DNA from: Populus alba
Taxonomy: Eukaryota; Streptophyta; Magnoliopsida; Malpighiales; Salicaceae
Length of the DNA: 64,000 nt
Direction: 5' to 3'
Assembly: GCF_005239225.2 (NCBI RefSeq)
Contig: NC_133299.1
Location: forward strand, 7,382,967-7,446,966
The notes below the pieces were generated by a model. The model had not been told where the DNA came from. It did no database searches and worked only from the letters and a program-made list of their open reading frames with translations. The translations under genes were made by a program, and so were the position numbers. This document shows, piece by piece, positions 26,096 to 34,554 of the stretch (position 1 is its first letter; every line of letters begins with the position of its first letter).

Positions 26096-27489
26096 ATCAA
26101 GGGGAGAGATAAAAGAAGGGGAAAGAAAAGGTCACCGAGGGCTAAACTAGGCAATGTTTGGATACACGTACTGCTTCATTGTGGAGACGATGTCGAGATA
26201 AATCAAATGCTGTGCTGGAAGATGCTATTTGATCACTAGACGACCTTGCACATATTGCCCAAAAAGCACGAGAGCTGTCAACTTGTTGGTGCGTGTCACA
26301 TATATGCTAACATGTTTTTTTTTAATAATATTTAATATTTAGTAAAATACAAAAAATGTACTTGAGCTAACTTGATATTAGCCATAAAACTAGGATGAAA
26401 ATGCCCCTAGAAGATAGTTTTATTGATTTTGCTTTTAAGAACAATTGAGAAATTTGACTACACTGTAAAAATTGAAAGGACTTAAAAAATCCTTGGATTT
26501 AAGCTTGATTTTATTTTAAAGATAATCTAGGCATTATACCATGCAAAAAAAAGTTTTAAAAGATTTTTCTACCCCCACATAATTTAAAAATAACAATTAT
26601 GTTGTAGTGAAAAGATTATTTTGTCCCCAATCTTTAATTCAAAATTTTTATGATAAAAAGACAATTTATTTTTTATTTTTAAAATACTATTCTATTGAAT
26701 AGTGTTACGAGTGTAAGGTTACAATGACTTCTCTAGCAATCATAGTTTTCTTTTAATATCATCAACGTGGTTATAAAAAAATAGTAGTTAAAATATATAT
26801 TTTTTCTTGCTTTTATTTTACAAATAAACTTGTCATGTAAAGGCTAAATCGGCGAAGCCTTCTTTAAAGTTATATTTGAAATCCAATATTTGTTTTACTT
26901 TCGACTATATTTTTCATATAATTGTAAATACCCTCGATTTAAATAATCTTCAAATTAATTAATTATTTTTATTTTTTAATAGATTTAATTTTAAATTTTG
27001 AAATAAAATGATATAATAACAACTAATGGATAAGCGATAAGGTTGGGAAAAAAAAGGAGAAGATAAAATGAGAAAGGTGTAGAAGATAAGAGAATGAGGG
27101 AGATAAGAAGAATTCTTCATCTAAAAATTTAGTTTTTAAATTTAAATAAAAACTAGTGGTCTATATGCTTTTTTCTTCTTTAAAAAGAGTAACCAATGCA
27201 AAACAAAAGGGAATCGAAACTAAAATTGAGAAAGTATGTTTATTAATTCTTAAATGATTTTAAGCTATGTGAAGGTTTGACCAATTTAGCTATTTACAGA
27301 AATATTTTTTTTGATATGTAGCCATTAATGACCCTTGGACATTACAACTTAATCATTTGTAAAGTCTTAGAGCATGTGGGTCCTTTGCATTTACTATGGC
27401 ACTCTCATTTTGTCAATTTAACTCTTAATATAGGATCATTTAACTCTCTCTCTCTCTCTCTCTCTCTCTTTTTAATTTGTTATTGAGAT
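26096..27489. other. Intergenic; start of the invertase module 2 flank
   Basis: No gene was recognised. A (CT)n microsatellite lies at about 27,444-27,469. From about 27,410 the sequence (TTTAACTCTTAAT ... TTTGTTATTGAGAT) matches 18,660-18,725 of module 1, so this is the module 2 flank cut by the retrotransposon. Confidence 0.5.
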
Positions 27490-27494
27490 AAATG
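27490..27494. repeat. Target site duplication AAATG, left copy
   Basis: AAATG lies directly before the first LTR base and is repeated at 44,362-44,366 directly after the last LTR. Joining the flanks gives GATAAATGAATTCTTGAAAAG, which matches module 1 (GATGAGTGAATTCTTGAAAAG, 18,720-18,740), so the empty site is confirmed inside the window. Confidence 0.92.
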
Positions 27495-28476
27495 TGTTGT
27501 AACCCATTTTTGGGTCCTCATAATTGAAATAAAATAAATAGCCGAAGGAGGTTAGAAAAATAACAGGAGGCAGAAGCGCTCAGCAAATGGTCAGAAAAAT
27601 CGGTCAAGGAGGTTAAAAATACAAAGATGGATTTTTGACAATATATTCTTGAAGGATGAGAGCCTTGTTGAGAAGGAAAATTTGAATTTTTGGAGGAGAA
27701 AAGCCCAAATTTGGATGTTTATGGACTTAATTGGATTTTTATTTGAATTTATAGAGGATTTGATTGCAAGAAAAATCGATTTTTAAGTCAATTTGGGCTT
27801 TAATTAGAAGAAATTTAAGTTCTGGGGCCAAAATATATTTTTTAGGAATTTATTGGGTCAAATCAGGGGCTTAATTGCATAAATATTGAAGTTTAATGGC
27901 CAATTAGGGGTTTAATTGTGAAAATCCGAAACCAGGGACCAATTTGGAAAAAGCGGGTAAATATAGGGGGCTGTTTTGAATTGATTCAGGGGCGTAATTG
28001 AAGAAATTGGAAGTTTATTGATCAATTGAGGGCTTAATTGCATAAATCAGAGGCCAAGGACCAAGGTGAAAAACGCGGCCAACTATGGGGGCGAGGACCG
28101 AAATTGGCAGAGACTCAATTGAAATGAACAAAGATGATTGAGGGCTAAATTCGAAATTGGGCGCGTTCTGGCGCCATTTTTAAATGAAACGGCGCGTTTT
28201 CTCCGAAACGACGCAGTTTCATACATAAAAAAAAAAAAGAAAAAAAAAAGAAGGACCGAACAGTGCCGTTTTGAACGACACTGTTTCCCTTTCTTCTTCC
28301 TCCCCGAACGTGCAGCATGGGAAGAAAGTTTGTTTAATCATTCGGCGCTGTCATGTTCCCCACGCAGGCCTGCTCAACCCACGCTGCCCTGCTCCCCACG
28401 ATGCCCTGCTCAACCCGTTGTCATGCTCCCCACGCTGCCCTGCTCAGCCCATACAGCCCCGCTCCCTTTGCCCGCC

Positions 28477-28484
28477 TATAAAAG
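28477..28484 (+). promoter_or_regulatory. LTR TATA box (TATAAAAG)
   Basis: TATAAAAG follows a GC-rich repeat and precedes a purine-rich leader, a good core promoter for the element. The same site is in LTR 2 near 35,540 and LTR 3 near 42,603. Confidence 0.7.
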
Positions 28485-28893
28485 CAGAAGTGAGAGGAGA
28501 GAGAACGGAGGGGGAGAGAAGGAAGAGAAGCAACAAACGAAAAATAACAAAAGAACAAAACAAACCGAGGGAGGAGAGAGGAAGAAAAAACCGAAGACCA
28601 AGAGAGAGAGAGACTGAAGGAGAGAGAAACAGGGGACCTAAGGCAATAAACACCTAATACTCAAGGAAACGAAACTGAGAGAAGGGGGGCAGAAGACTGA
28701 AGCCGTTGGGAAAGCTTAGTGGACAGGAAAAACCAAGCACAACCCGAGAGGCACCGGACTGTTGGGAACCGTCGCGTTGAACCACCAACCTCCGCTGCAG
28801 CACCACCAACACGGACGCTCGACCAACAGCATCGCCTCCGCCAGGTATTCTTCCCCCCTGCACCTTTCATTTTGCCCCTTATTGTTTTTTTAC

Positions 28894-29149
28894 CTCCTGC
28901 ATGCAGAATCGTTCTGCATGCAGGAGTTAGGGGAAGGGAAAATAATTCCCTTCCCCGTTGGGTTCTTATACTGGGCCGGGTTTCCGGCCCAGTTTTGTTA
29001 TTAGTTTTTTTTTTGGGCCAGACCGAGTCTGGCCCAATCCGAAGAGAAGTTTTTTTGTTTGGGCCGAGATCGGCCCATCCACCTTGCGGGCCGAGATCGG
29101 CCCGATTCCGGCTGGGTTGGGTTCGGCCCATTCATTTGGGCCGGCCCAA
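28894..29149 (+). repeat. Seven consecutive perfect inverted repeats in the LTR leader
   Basis: Arms are 28,894-28,906/28,914-28,926 (13 bp), 28,930-28,940/28,946-28,956 (11 bp), 28,971-28,979/28,984-28,992 (9 bp), 29,013-29,022/29,028-29,037 (10 bp), 29,060-29,067/29,070-29,077 (8 bp), 29,087-29,094/29,097-29,104 (8 bp) and the palindrome 29,136-29,149 (14 nt). All are downstream of the TATA box, so they would be in the RNA. Same in LTR 2 and, with one arm base changed near 43,199, in LTR 3. Confidence 0.88.
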
Positions 29150-30234
29150 CCCGAATTTTTATTATAAATATATTATTAATTATAGTATATTAATATATAT
29201 ATATGTGTGTATATTGTGTATATATTTTTTTTTTTAAAAAAAAATATTTCGAAAAATCTTAAAAAAAATATTGTTGATTTCCCTGAATATTTTTGTCAAA
29301 TTGGGTTAATGTTGGTTGGTATTTTTATACTGTAAAGATATCAAACCAGTGTTAAAAATACCCGGTTTTCGTAAAAATATCAAAGATTTTCCAAATAAAA
29401 AATGTTTTTTGCTTTCAAAAAACTTTCTAGAAAAAAAATACCTAAAAATGTTGTTGATTTTTCTGCATTTTTTATTAAGGTGGAATAATATTGGGTTGTA
29501 TTTTTATACCGTAAGGATACAAGCTCAGTATTTAAATACCCGATTTACGTCAAAAAAAAAAAAAGAATTAATAATAATAATATTTTCAAAAATTGTTTTT
29601 GTTTTTAAAATACGGCTTAGTCTCTCCAATATATATAGATATAAATATTATAACATCATTTTTTACACAACAAAGAAAATTTTCAAAACAATATATGTAT
29701 TAGCATGCATTTCGGCTTGAATAACCAGTTTATTTAAGCCATGAGAACTAGGCCAAGATTTCAAAAATTCTAAAAAAATCTTTTTGTTTTCTTTTAGTAT
29801 TTGGGATTACGAATTTATACGTAAAACGTATTCCTAAATATTATCTTTTGGTATAGACGTTAGAACGGTTAAGTTTTTACCCGATAAGATAAAAGAACTT
29901 CTTATTGAGGAGGATTTTTCTTGAACCATAGACAGACCAACGACTAGCAGGACAATAAACGCCATAGTTTTTATCAGACAATAGAACAATGCAGCTTACC
30001 TTAGGTAAGGCGTACTTGGGGTGCTAATACCTTCCCTTTACGCAACCAGTCCCCGTACCCAATCTCTGAGACCAGTTAGGGTTCCTAGTGACCAAAATAC
30101 TAGGTGGCGACTCCCATTCCATTTTTACCAGAAAAAATAATATTTTCTCGTATCCCCATATATATATTACATTGTGGTTTTAAAATGGAAAACTTATATA
30201 ATTTTCGCCGCGACGCCGCACACGTGCGACAGAA

Positions 30235-30253
30235 TGGCGACTCCACTGGGGAC
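30235..30253 (+). other. Primer binding site, internal region 1
   Basis: TGGCGACTCCACTGGGGAC starts 3 nt after the LTR end. It begins with TGG as expected for pairing with a tRNA 3' CCA end. The tRNA species (possibly Arg, as in Tat/Ogre elements) is inference. Confidence 0.7.
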
Positions 30254-30811
30254 CTTGTAGACTAAGCTTTGTTTTTGTCTGATTTGTTTGTGTTTTTGTG
30301 TGTTTATTGTTAATATGCCTTTCCTTTTATTTGCGTATTTATTTTATTTTATTTTACTCATATTATTCATGCATTGTATACAATTGTCTCATGCATCACT
30401 TGCTTTAATTTTGAAAAGCACACACAAGCTTTAAGTTAAGTGGGGAATTAGCGATTTACCCTAAGACTATTGGTCAGGGTTTAAATGCGTGAAACACCCA
30501 ACTCATATCTGAGTGCCTGCTTGGTAATGGTGGGCATACGTGTCTTAACTGTTCCTTGCAACGCCCCCATACTGTCTTTACGAAGAACGTCACTGGGCAG
30601 ATATGAGACCCTTGAAGACCAGATAGAAAAACTACCCACTCTCACTTATTAAATAGAGCTTGTCCTTAGGTTATGTATCTTTGTTTGCAATGTTATACTC
30701 ATCGCACATCAGTTGTGCATCACATTTTCATTCACGCATTTTATTATGCACGCCAGATCGTGAAACATAGGTCCCACATCCAGAGTCCACCAAACCCGGT
30801 CCAGATCAAGA

Positions 30812-32242
30812 ATGGAAAACGAAGAAAGAGCTCACTTAGAGTCACACTACCAGACCGATTTGGAATCCGTGAAAAATGAAGTTTCTCGGCTGACCGATCT
30901 ACTCGAGCAACTTCTAAGAGCTAAGAATGGGGAGGGAACATCAGCACAACCACCTGACGGAGCGCCAACAGCTCACGTCCCTCAAGCATCTCAAAACCCG
31001 GGGGTAAACTCGGCCAATGAACAACATTTCGTGCCTATCACCCCTATCCAGCCAACTCATCCTCCAATCACTGTTGACTTAACCCCGGATAATAGGTCTC
31101 CTAGTTTGATGGACCAGGACAAGCTATTTGCTTTGGAAGAAAGATTAAGGGCAGTTGAGGGTAATGACTGGTTTGACCCTATGCGAGTAGCCGAAGTATG
31201 TCTGGTACCGAACATTGTGGTGCCCAAGGATTTTAGGATACCCGATTTCATTAAGTACACCGGCTTGGAGTGCCCAAACACTCATCTCCGATCTTACCGC
31301 AACAAAATGGCAGAGGTAATCCGTGATGATAAATTGCTTATCTATTTCTTTCAAGATAGCCTCACGGGATCTGCTTTGAGCTGGTACATGAGGTTAGATA
31401 ATGTCAGGATCAGGAGCTGGAGAGACTTGGTGGAAGCTTTCCTTAAGCAGTACAAGTTCAACATGGAAATCGCTCCGGATCGAACAAGTCTAATGTCAAT
31501 GGAGAAAAGAAGCCAAGAGTCAGTAAGGGCATACGCGCAAAGGTGGAGGGATGAGGCAAGGCATGTCCAACCCCCTTTAATAGAAACGGAGATGGTGACT
31601 TTGTTCGCCAATACATTCAAGGCACCCTACTATGAGCATTTAATGGGTAGCTCAGCTCAGCATTTCTATGATGCTGTACGCATAGCGGAAAGAATAGAGC
31701 AAGGGATTAAAGCTGGACGCATAGTTGAGCCATTGCAGACGAAGGGTTTTATTGGAAGAAAAATGGAAGGTCCTGTTAACAACTTTGAAGGGGGGTCCAA
31801 TAGCAAGATAACGGATTCATATAACCCACAAATACCTACCTCTCATGTGGCCCACATAAACTTTAACAAACCTTTTTCCCCTAATCGAGAAAATAACCAG
31901 TCAAACAACCACAACAACCATCAAAGACCAAACACAAGATACATTTTAGAACAACTACCACCATTACCCATGCCTTTGAAGGACATATATGTCAAGCTAC
32001 TAAGCATTGGACAAATAGCTCCTATCCCCACATTACCACTACAGCCACCATTCCCTATCTGGTACAAGCCCGAATTGGCTTGCGAGTACCATGCTGGTAT
32101 CCCCGGGCATGGTCTTGAAACGTGCTATGCTTTCAAGAAAAGGTTGTTGGAGCTCATCAAGATAGGATGGGTGTCATTTGAAGAACCACCCAACATCAAT
32201 TCAAAACCATCGCTTAGTCATGACGCAAGTAGTAGTGGATAA
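30812..32242 (+). CDS. gag: Retrotransposon gag protein (476 aa), copy 1
   Basis: This is the structural protein that would form the virus-like particle and package element RNA. It starts at ATG 30,812, and an N-terminal coiled-coil-like stretch (ESVKNEVSRLTDLLEQLLRA, about residues 19-38) comes first. The core gag/capsid domain runs from about residue 115 to 310, with landmarks FRIPDFIKYTG, SLTGSALSWYM, SWRDLVEAFLKQYK, ESVRAYAQRWRDEA and FYDAVRIAERIEQG. Near the C terminus is a zinc-knuckle-like CEYHAGIPGHGLETC (C-X2-H-X5-H-X4-C rather than the usual CCHC). It stops at TAA with no pol following. It is alone in its internal region and would be translated from LTR-driven RNA after a long leader. 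The copy at 37,875 encodes the same protein. Confidence 0.9.
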   Translation: MENEERAHLESHYQTDLESVKNEVSRLTDLLEQLLRAKNGEGTSAQPPDGAPTAHVPQASQNPGVNSANEQHFVPITPIQPTHPPITVDLTPDNRSPSLMDQDKLFALEERLRAVEGNDWFDPMRVAEVCLVPNIVVPKDFRIPDFIKYTGLECPNTHLRSYRNKMAEVIRDDKLLIYFFQDSLTGSALSWYMRLDNVRIRSWRDLVEAFLKQYKFNMEIAPDRTSLMSMEKRSQESVRAYAQRWRDEARHVQPPLIETEMVTLFANTFKAPYYEHLMGSSAQHFYDAVRIAERIEQGIKAGRIVEPLQTKGFIGRKMEGPVNNFEGGSNSKITDSYNPQIPTSHVAHINFNKPFSPNRENNQSNNHNNHQRPNTRYILEQLPPLPMPLKDIYVKLLSIGQIAPIPTLPLQPPFPIWYKPELACEYHAGIPGHGLETCYAFKKRLLELIKIGWVSFEEPPNINSKPSLSHDASSSG

Positions 32243-33071
32243 AGGGCTGGAAAACCTTGGTCAAGAATTGTCAATAATGAAGAAGGTAAGATCGAAAGAG
32301 ATGACAAGGAAACACACGTGGGGAAGAAGATGAAGCGCTGCTACGGTTGATTGTCCACACACTAGAAGAAGTCTCTACCAAGACCTTTTTACGCGAGTAG
32401 AGAAGTTTCAGAATGGGGTGACCCAAGAAGTTCCTGAAGTTAACCGACTTTATGTGCCTTAGCATGCTTTTGTCATTGTTTTTATTTGCTTTTATTTTCT
32501 CTAGTTGACAATCAGGGCTCATGATGTCAGCTAGATTTTGTATTTGTCTTTGAGCCCACCTTTTCTTTAAATAAATGATGAGATTATGCACCTTTTTAAA
32601 CAAAGATGAGTGGTTACAAAGAAAGTATCATAAATCGGTCAAAGATGAAATTTAAGAAAAGCTACCCCTGAAGTACAACTATACCTCTGGATAGCATAAT
32701 GAATTGATAAATCACCTGTAAACTTCTTTCAAGATAAAAATAGAGTTTATCAATTCTAACAATGTGCATTTTGAAATGAGAAAAATTCATTTTCCTTTCA
32801 CTTTCTAAAGAGTTTATCGTTGGTGATCCCATTTGAGCTAGAATGAATTTCTCCTTTATAAAAACCCGGATTAGGATCACACTCCACACTGGGGGCAATA
32901 AAAGATATTTCATGAAAAGTTTTACATATTTTTCAAAGCAAGATGAGAGCCCGTAGATTTGAAAAAGATAAAACATTTGACAAAAGCATGACAAAAAGGC
33001 AATAAAAAGTCATACATTTTGAGAAAGTGACTACTTGAAGAAAGTCAAAGACTTCTTCTCCAAGAATATGA
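32243..33071 (+). other. Non-coding spacer after gag
   Basis: About 0.8 kb with no protein similarity recognised in any frame. It replaces the pol region of an autonomous element. The second internal copy (39,306-40,135) is almost the same apart from a T-run length change near 39,993. Confidence 0.6.
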
Positions 33072-33358
33072 TCAATAAAAAGAGGCAACACGAGAGATGA
33101 ATCCAGCATACGGCTTCAAAAGCAAGCTCGTGTTAAGAAAGAGCTTCATGAACTAGAAGAAGATGATGGGGCCTATGTTTCAAACCAGGTACGAATGCAT
33201 GCATTGCATCTAATCATAAATCATTGCATGTTTGTTTTTTATCGTTACAGGAGGAGATCTTAGTGCATTCCAACAAGATTGTGGACGAAGAAAGAATCAT
33301 TGAGTTGATTCTAGAACAACAAGAAGAGAAGATAATAGCTTCCAAACCCTGCCCGTAG
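33072..33358 (+). other. Possible spliced small ORF, internal region 1
   Basis: After a TGA, an open frame reads RLQKQARVKKELHELEEDDG then AYVSNQ, up to CAG|GTACG at 33,188/33,189. An acceptor TTACAG|GAGG at 33,250/33,251 restores the same frame (EEILVHSNKIVDEERIIELI ...) to a TAG at 33,356-33,358. The 62-nt putative intron is short for plants but has proper borders. The peptide is charged and coiled-coil-like. No upstream ATG in frame is visible, so it may be a decayed exon. The duplicate is at 40,136-40,422. Confidence 0.35.
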
Positions 33359-33389
33359 GGAGAACGACATATATCAGCTTTGGTAATAA

Positions 33390-34402
33390 GGAATCGCCAG
33401 ATGGGATTCCAAGCTGTTTGAGATCGCCAGAAGGGATCTCGTATTTCACTATTGTGGAGGTCGCCAGATGGGACCTCATATTTCGCGTTTGTTAAAAGGA
33501 ATCGCCAGATGGGATTCCGAGTTGATTAAAGGAGATCGCCAGAAGGGATCTCGTGTTTCGCTATTTGGAGGTCGCCAGATGGGACCTCATATTTCATGTT
33601 GGTAATAAGGAATCGCCAGATGGGATTCCAAGTTGTTTGAGATCGCCAGAAGGGATCTCGTATTTCACTATTATGGAGGTTGCCAGATGGGACCTTATAT
33701 TTCATGTTTGTTAAAAGGAATCGCCAGATGGGATTCCAAGTTGATTAAAGGAGATCGCCAGAAGGGATCTCGTGTTTCACTATTTGAAGGTCGCCAGATG
33801 GGACCTTGTATTTCATGTTTGTTAAAAGGAATCGCCAGATGGGATTCCAAGTTGATTAAAGGAGATCGCCAGAAGGGATCTCGTGTTTCACTATTTGAAG
33901 GTCGCTAGATGGGACCTTGTATTTCATGTTTGTTAAAAGGAATCGCCAGATGGGATTCCAAGTTGATTAAAGGAGATCGCCAGAAGGGATCTCGTGTTTC
34001 ACTATTTGGAGGTCGCCAGATGGGACCTTGTATTTCATGTTGGTTAAAAGGAATCGCCAGATGGGATTCCAAGATGATTAAAGGAGATCGCCAGAAGGGA
34101 TCTCGTGTTTCACTATTTGGAGGTCGCCAGATGGACCTCGTATTTCATGTTGGTTAAAAGGAATCGCCAGATGGGATTCCAAGTTGTTTGAGATCGCCAG
34201 AAGGGATCTCGTGTTTCACTATTTAGAGGTCGCCAGATGGGACCTCATATCTCATATTTCATATAGGAATCGCCAGATGGGGTTCCAAGTTGATTAAAGG
34301 AGATCGTCAGAAGGGATCTCGTATTTTGATAGTTGTCAAAGGAGGTCGCCAGAGGGGACCTCATATTTTTTCATTTTTCAGGGAATCGCCAGATGGGATC
34401 CC
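33390..34402 (+). repeat. Hairpin-repeat array, 28 hairpins, internal region 1
   Basis: Nine units of about 105-112 nt, each with three 21-nt hairpins in fixed order, plus one terminal hairpin. The stems are GGAATC/GATTCC, GAGATC/GATCTC and GAGGTC/GACCTC. The 9-nt loop is GCCAGATGG (GCCAGAAGG in the second). Linkers are AT-rich (such as AAGTTGATTAAAG, TCGTGTTTCACTATTT, ATATTTCATGTTGG). In the third class some copies have AAGGTC/GACCTT (33,787 and 33,897) and one GAGGTC/GACCTT (34,009), i.e. a paired change with a G-T intermediate. It lies between gag and the purine tract, in the 3' part of the element RNA. Confidence 0.93.
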
Positions 34403-34540
34403 AATGTTTTAGGCTGAAGAGGTTTGCTGTAAAGAAAGAGTTTCAGATCGATCAACCTTCGACCAGATCAGTTTCGAGAGTTCAAATTGGATTATCTTTA
34501 TAAAACTTACTGCGCAAAACCCTTGCTCCGTAAGCATTAT

Positions 34541-34554
34541 AAAGAGGGGGCATC
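34541..34554 (+). other. Polypurine tract before LTR 2
   Basis: AAAGAGGGGGCATC directly before the TGTTG of LTR 2. This is the expected plus-strand priming site. The same tract precedes LTR 3 (41,605-41,618). Confidence 0.75.

Larger units (their letters stand above)
27495..30231 (+). repeat. LTR 1 (2737 bp)
   Basis: TG...CA bounded. The U3 part (about 27,720-28,110) has imperfect repeats of GGGGCTTAATTGCATAAAT and AATTAGGGGTTTAATTGTG. A CTGCTCCCCACG-type short repeat (28,345-28,460) sits just before a TATA box (28,477-28,484). The transcribed leader holds seven inverted repeats (28,894-29,149). LTR 1 differs from LTRs 2 and 3 in two hairpin arms near 28,215 and 28,279. Confidence 0.93.

Noticed and set aside
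28138..29237. Open frames in the LTRs (for example 28,138-28,617 and 28,719-29,237)
   Set aside because: They cross the promoter, TATA box and leader of the LTR, overlap each other in several frames, and have low-complexity Lys/Arg/Pro-rich products. They are carried along with the LTR and not conserved by any recognisable domain.
33633..34157. Long open frames with 37-residue protein repeats across the hairpin arrays (both strands)
   Set aside because: The repeat period is close to 111 nt, a multiple of three, so any stop-free frame stays open through the array. Frames are open on both strands and have no start context or family match. I treat them as by-products of the DNA repeat.
33390..34402. 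CRISPR-like array
   Set aside because: Regular short palindromic repeats invite the comparison. However, this is plant DNA inside a retrotransposon, the 'spacers' are repeated linkers, and no cas genes exist.
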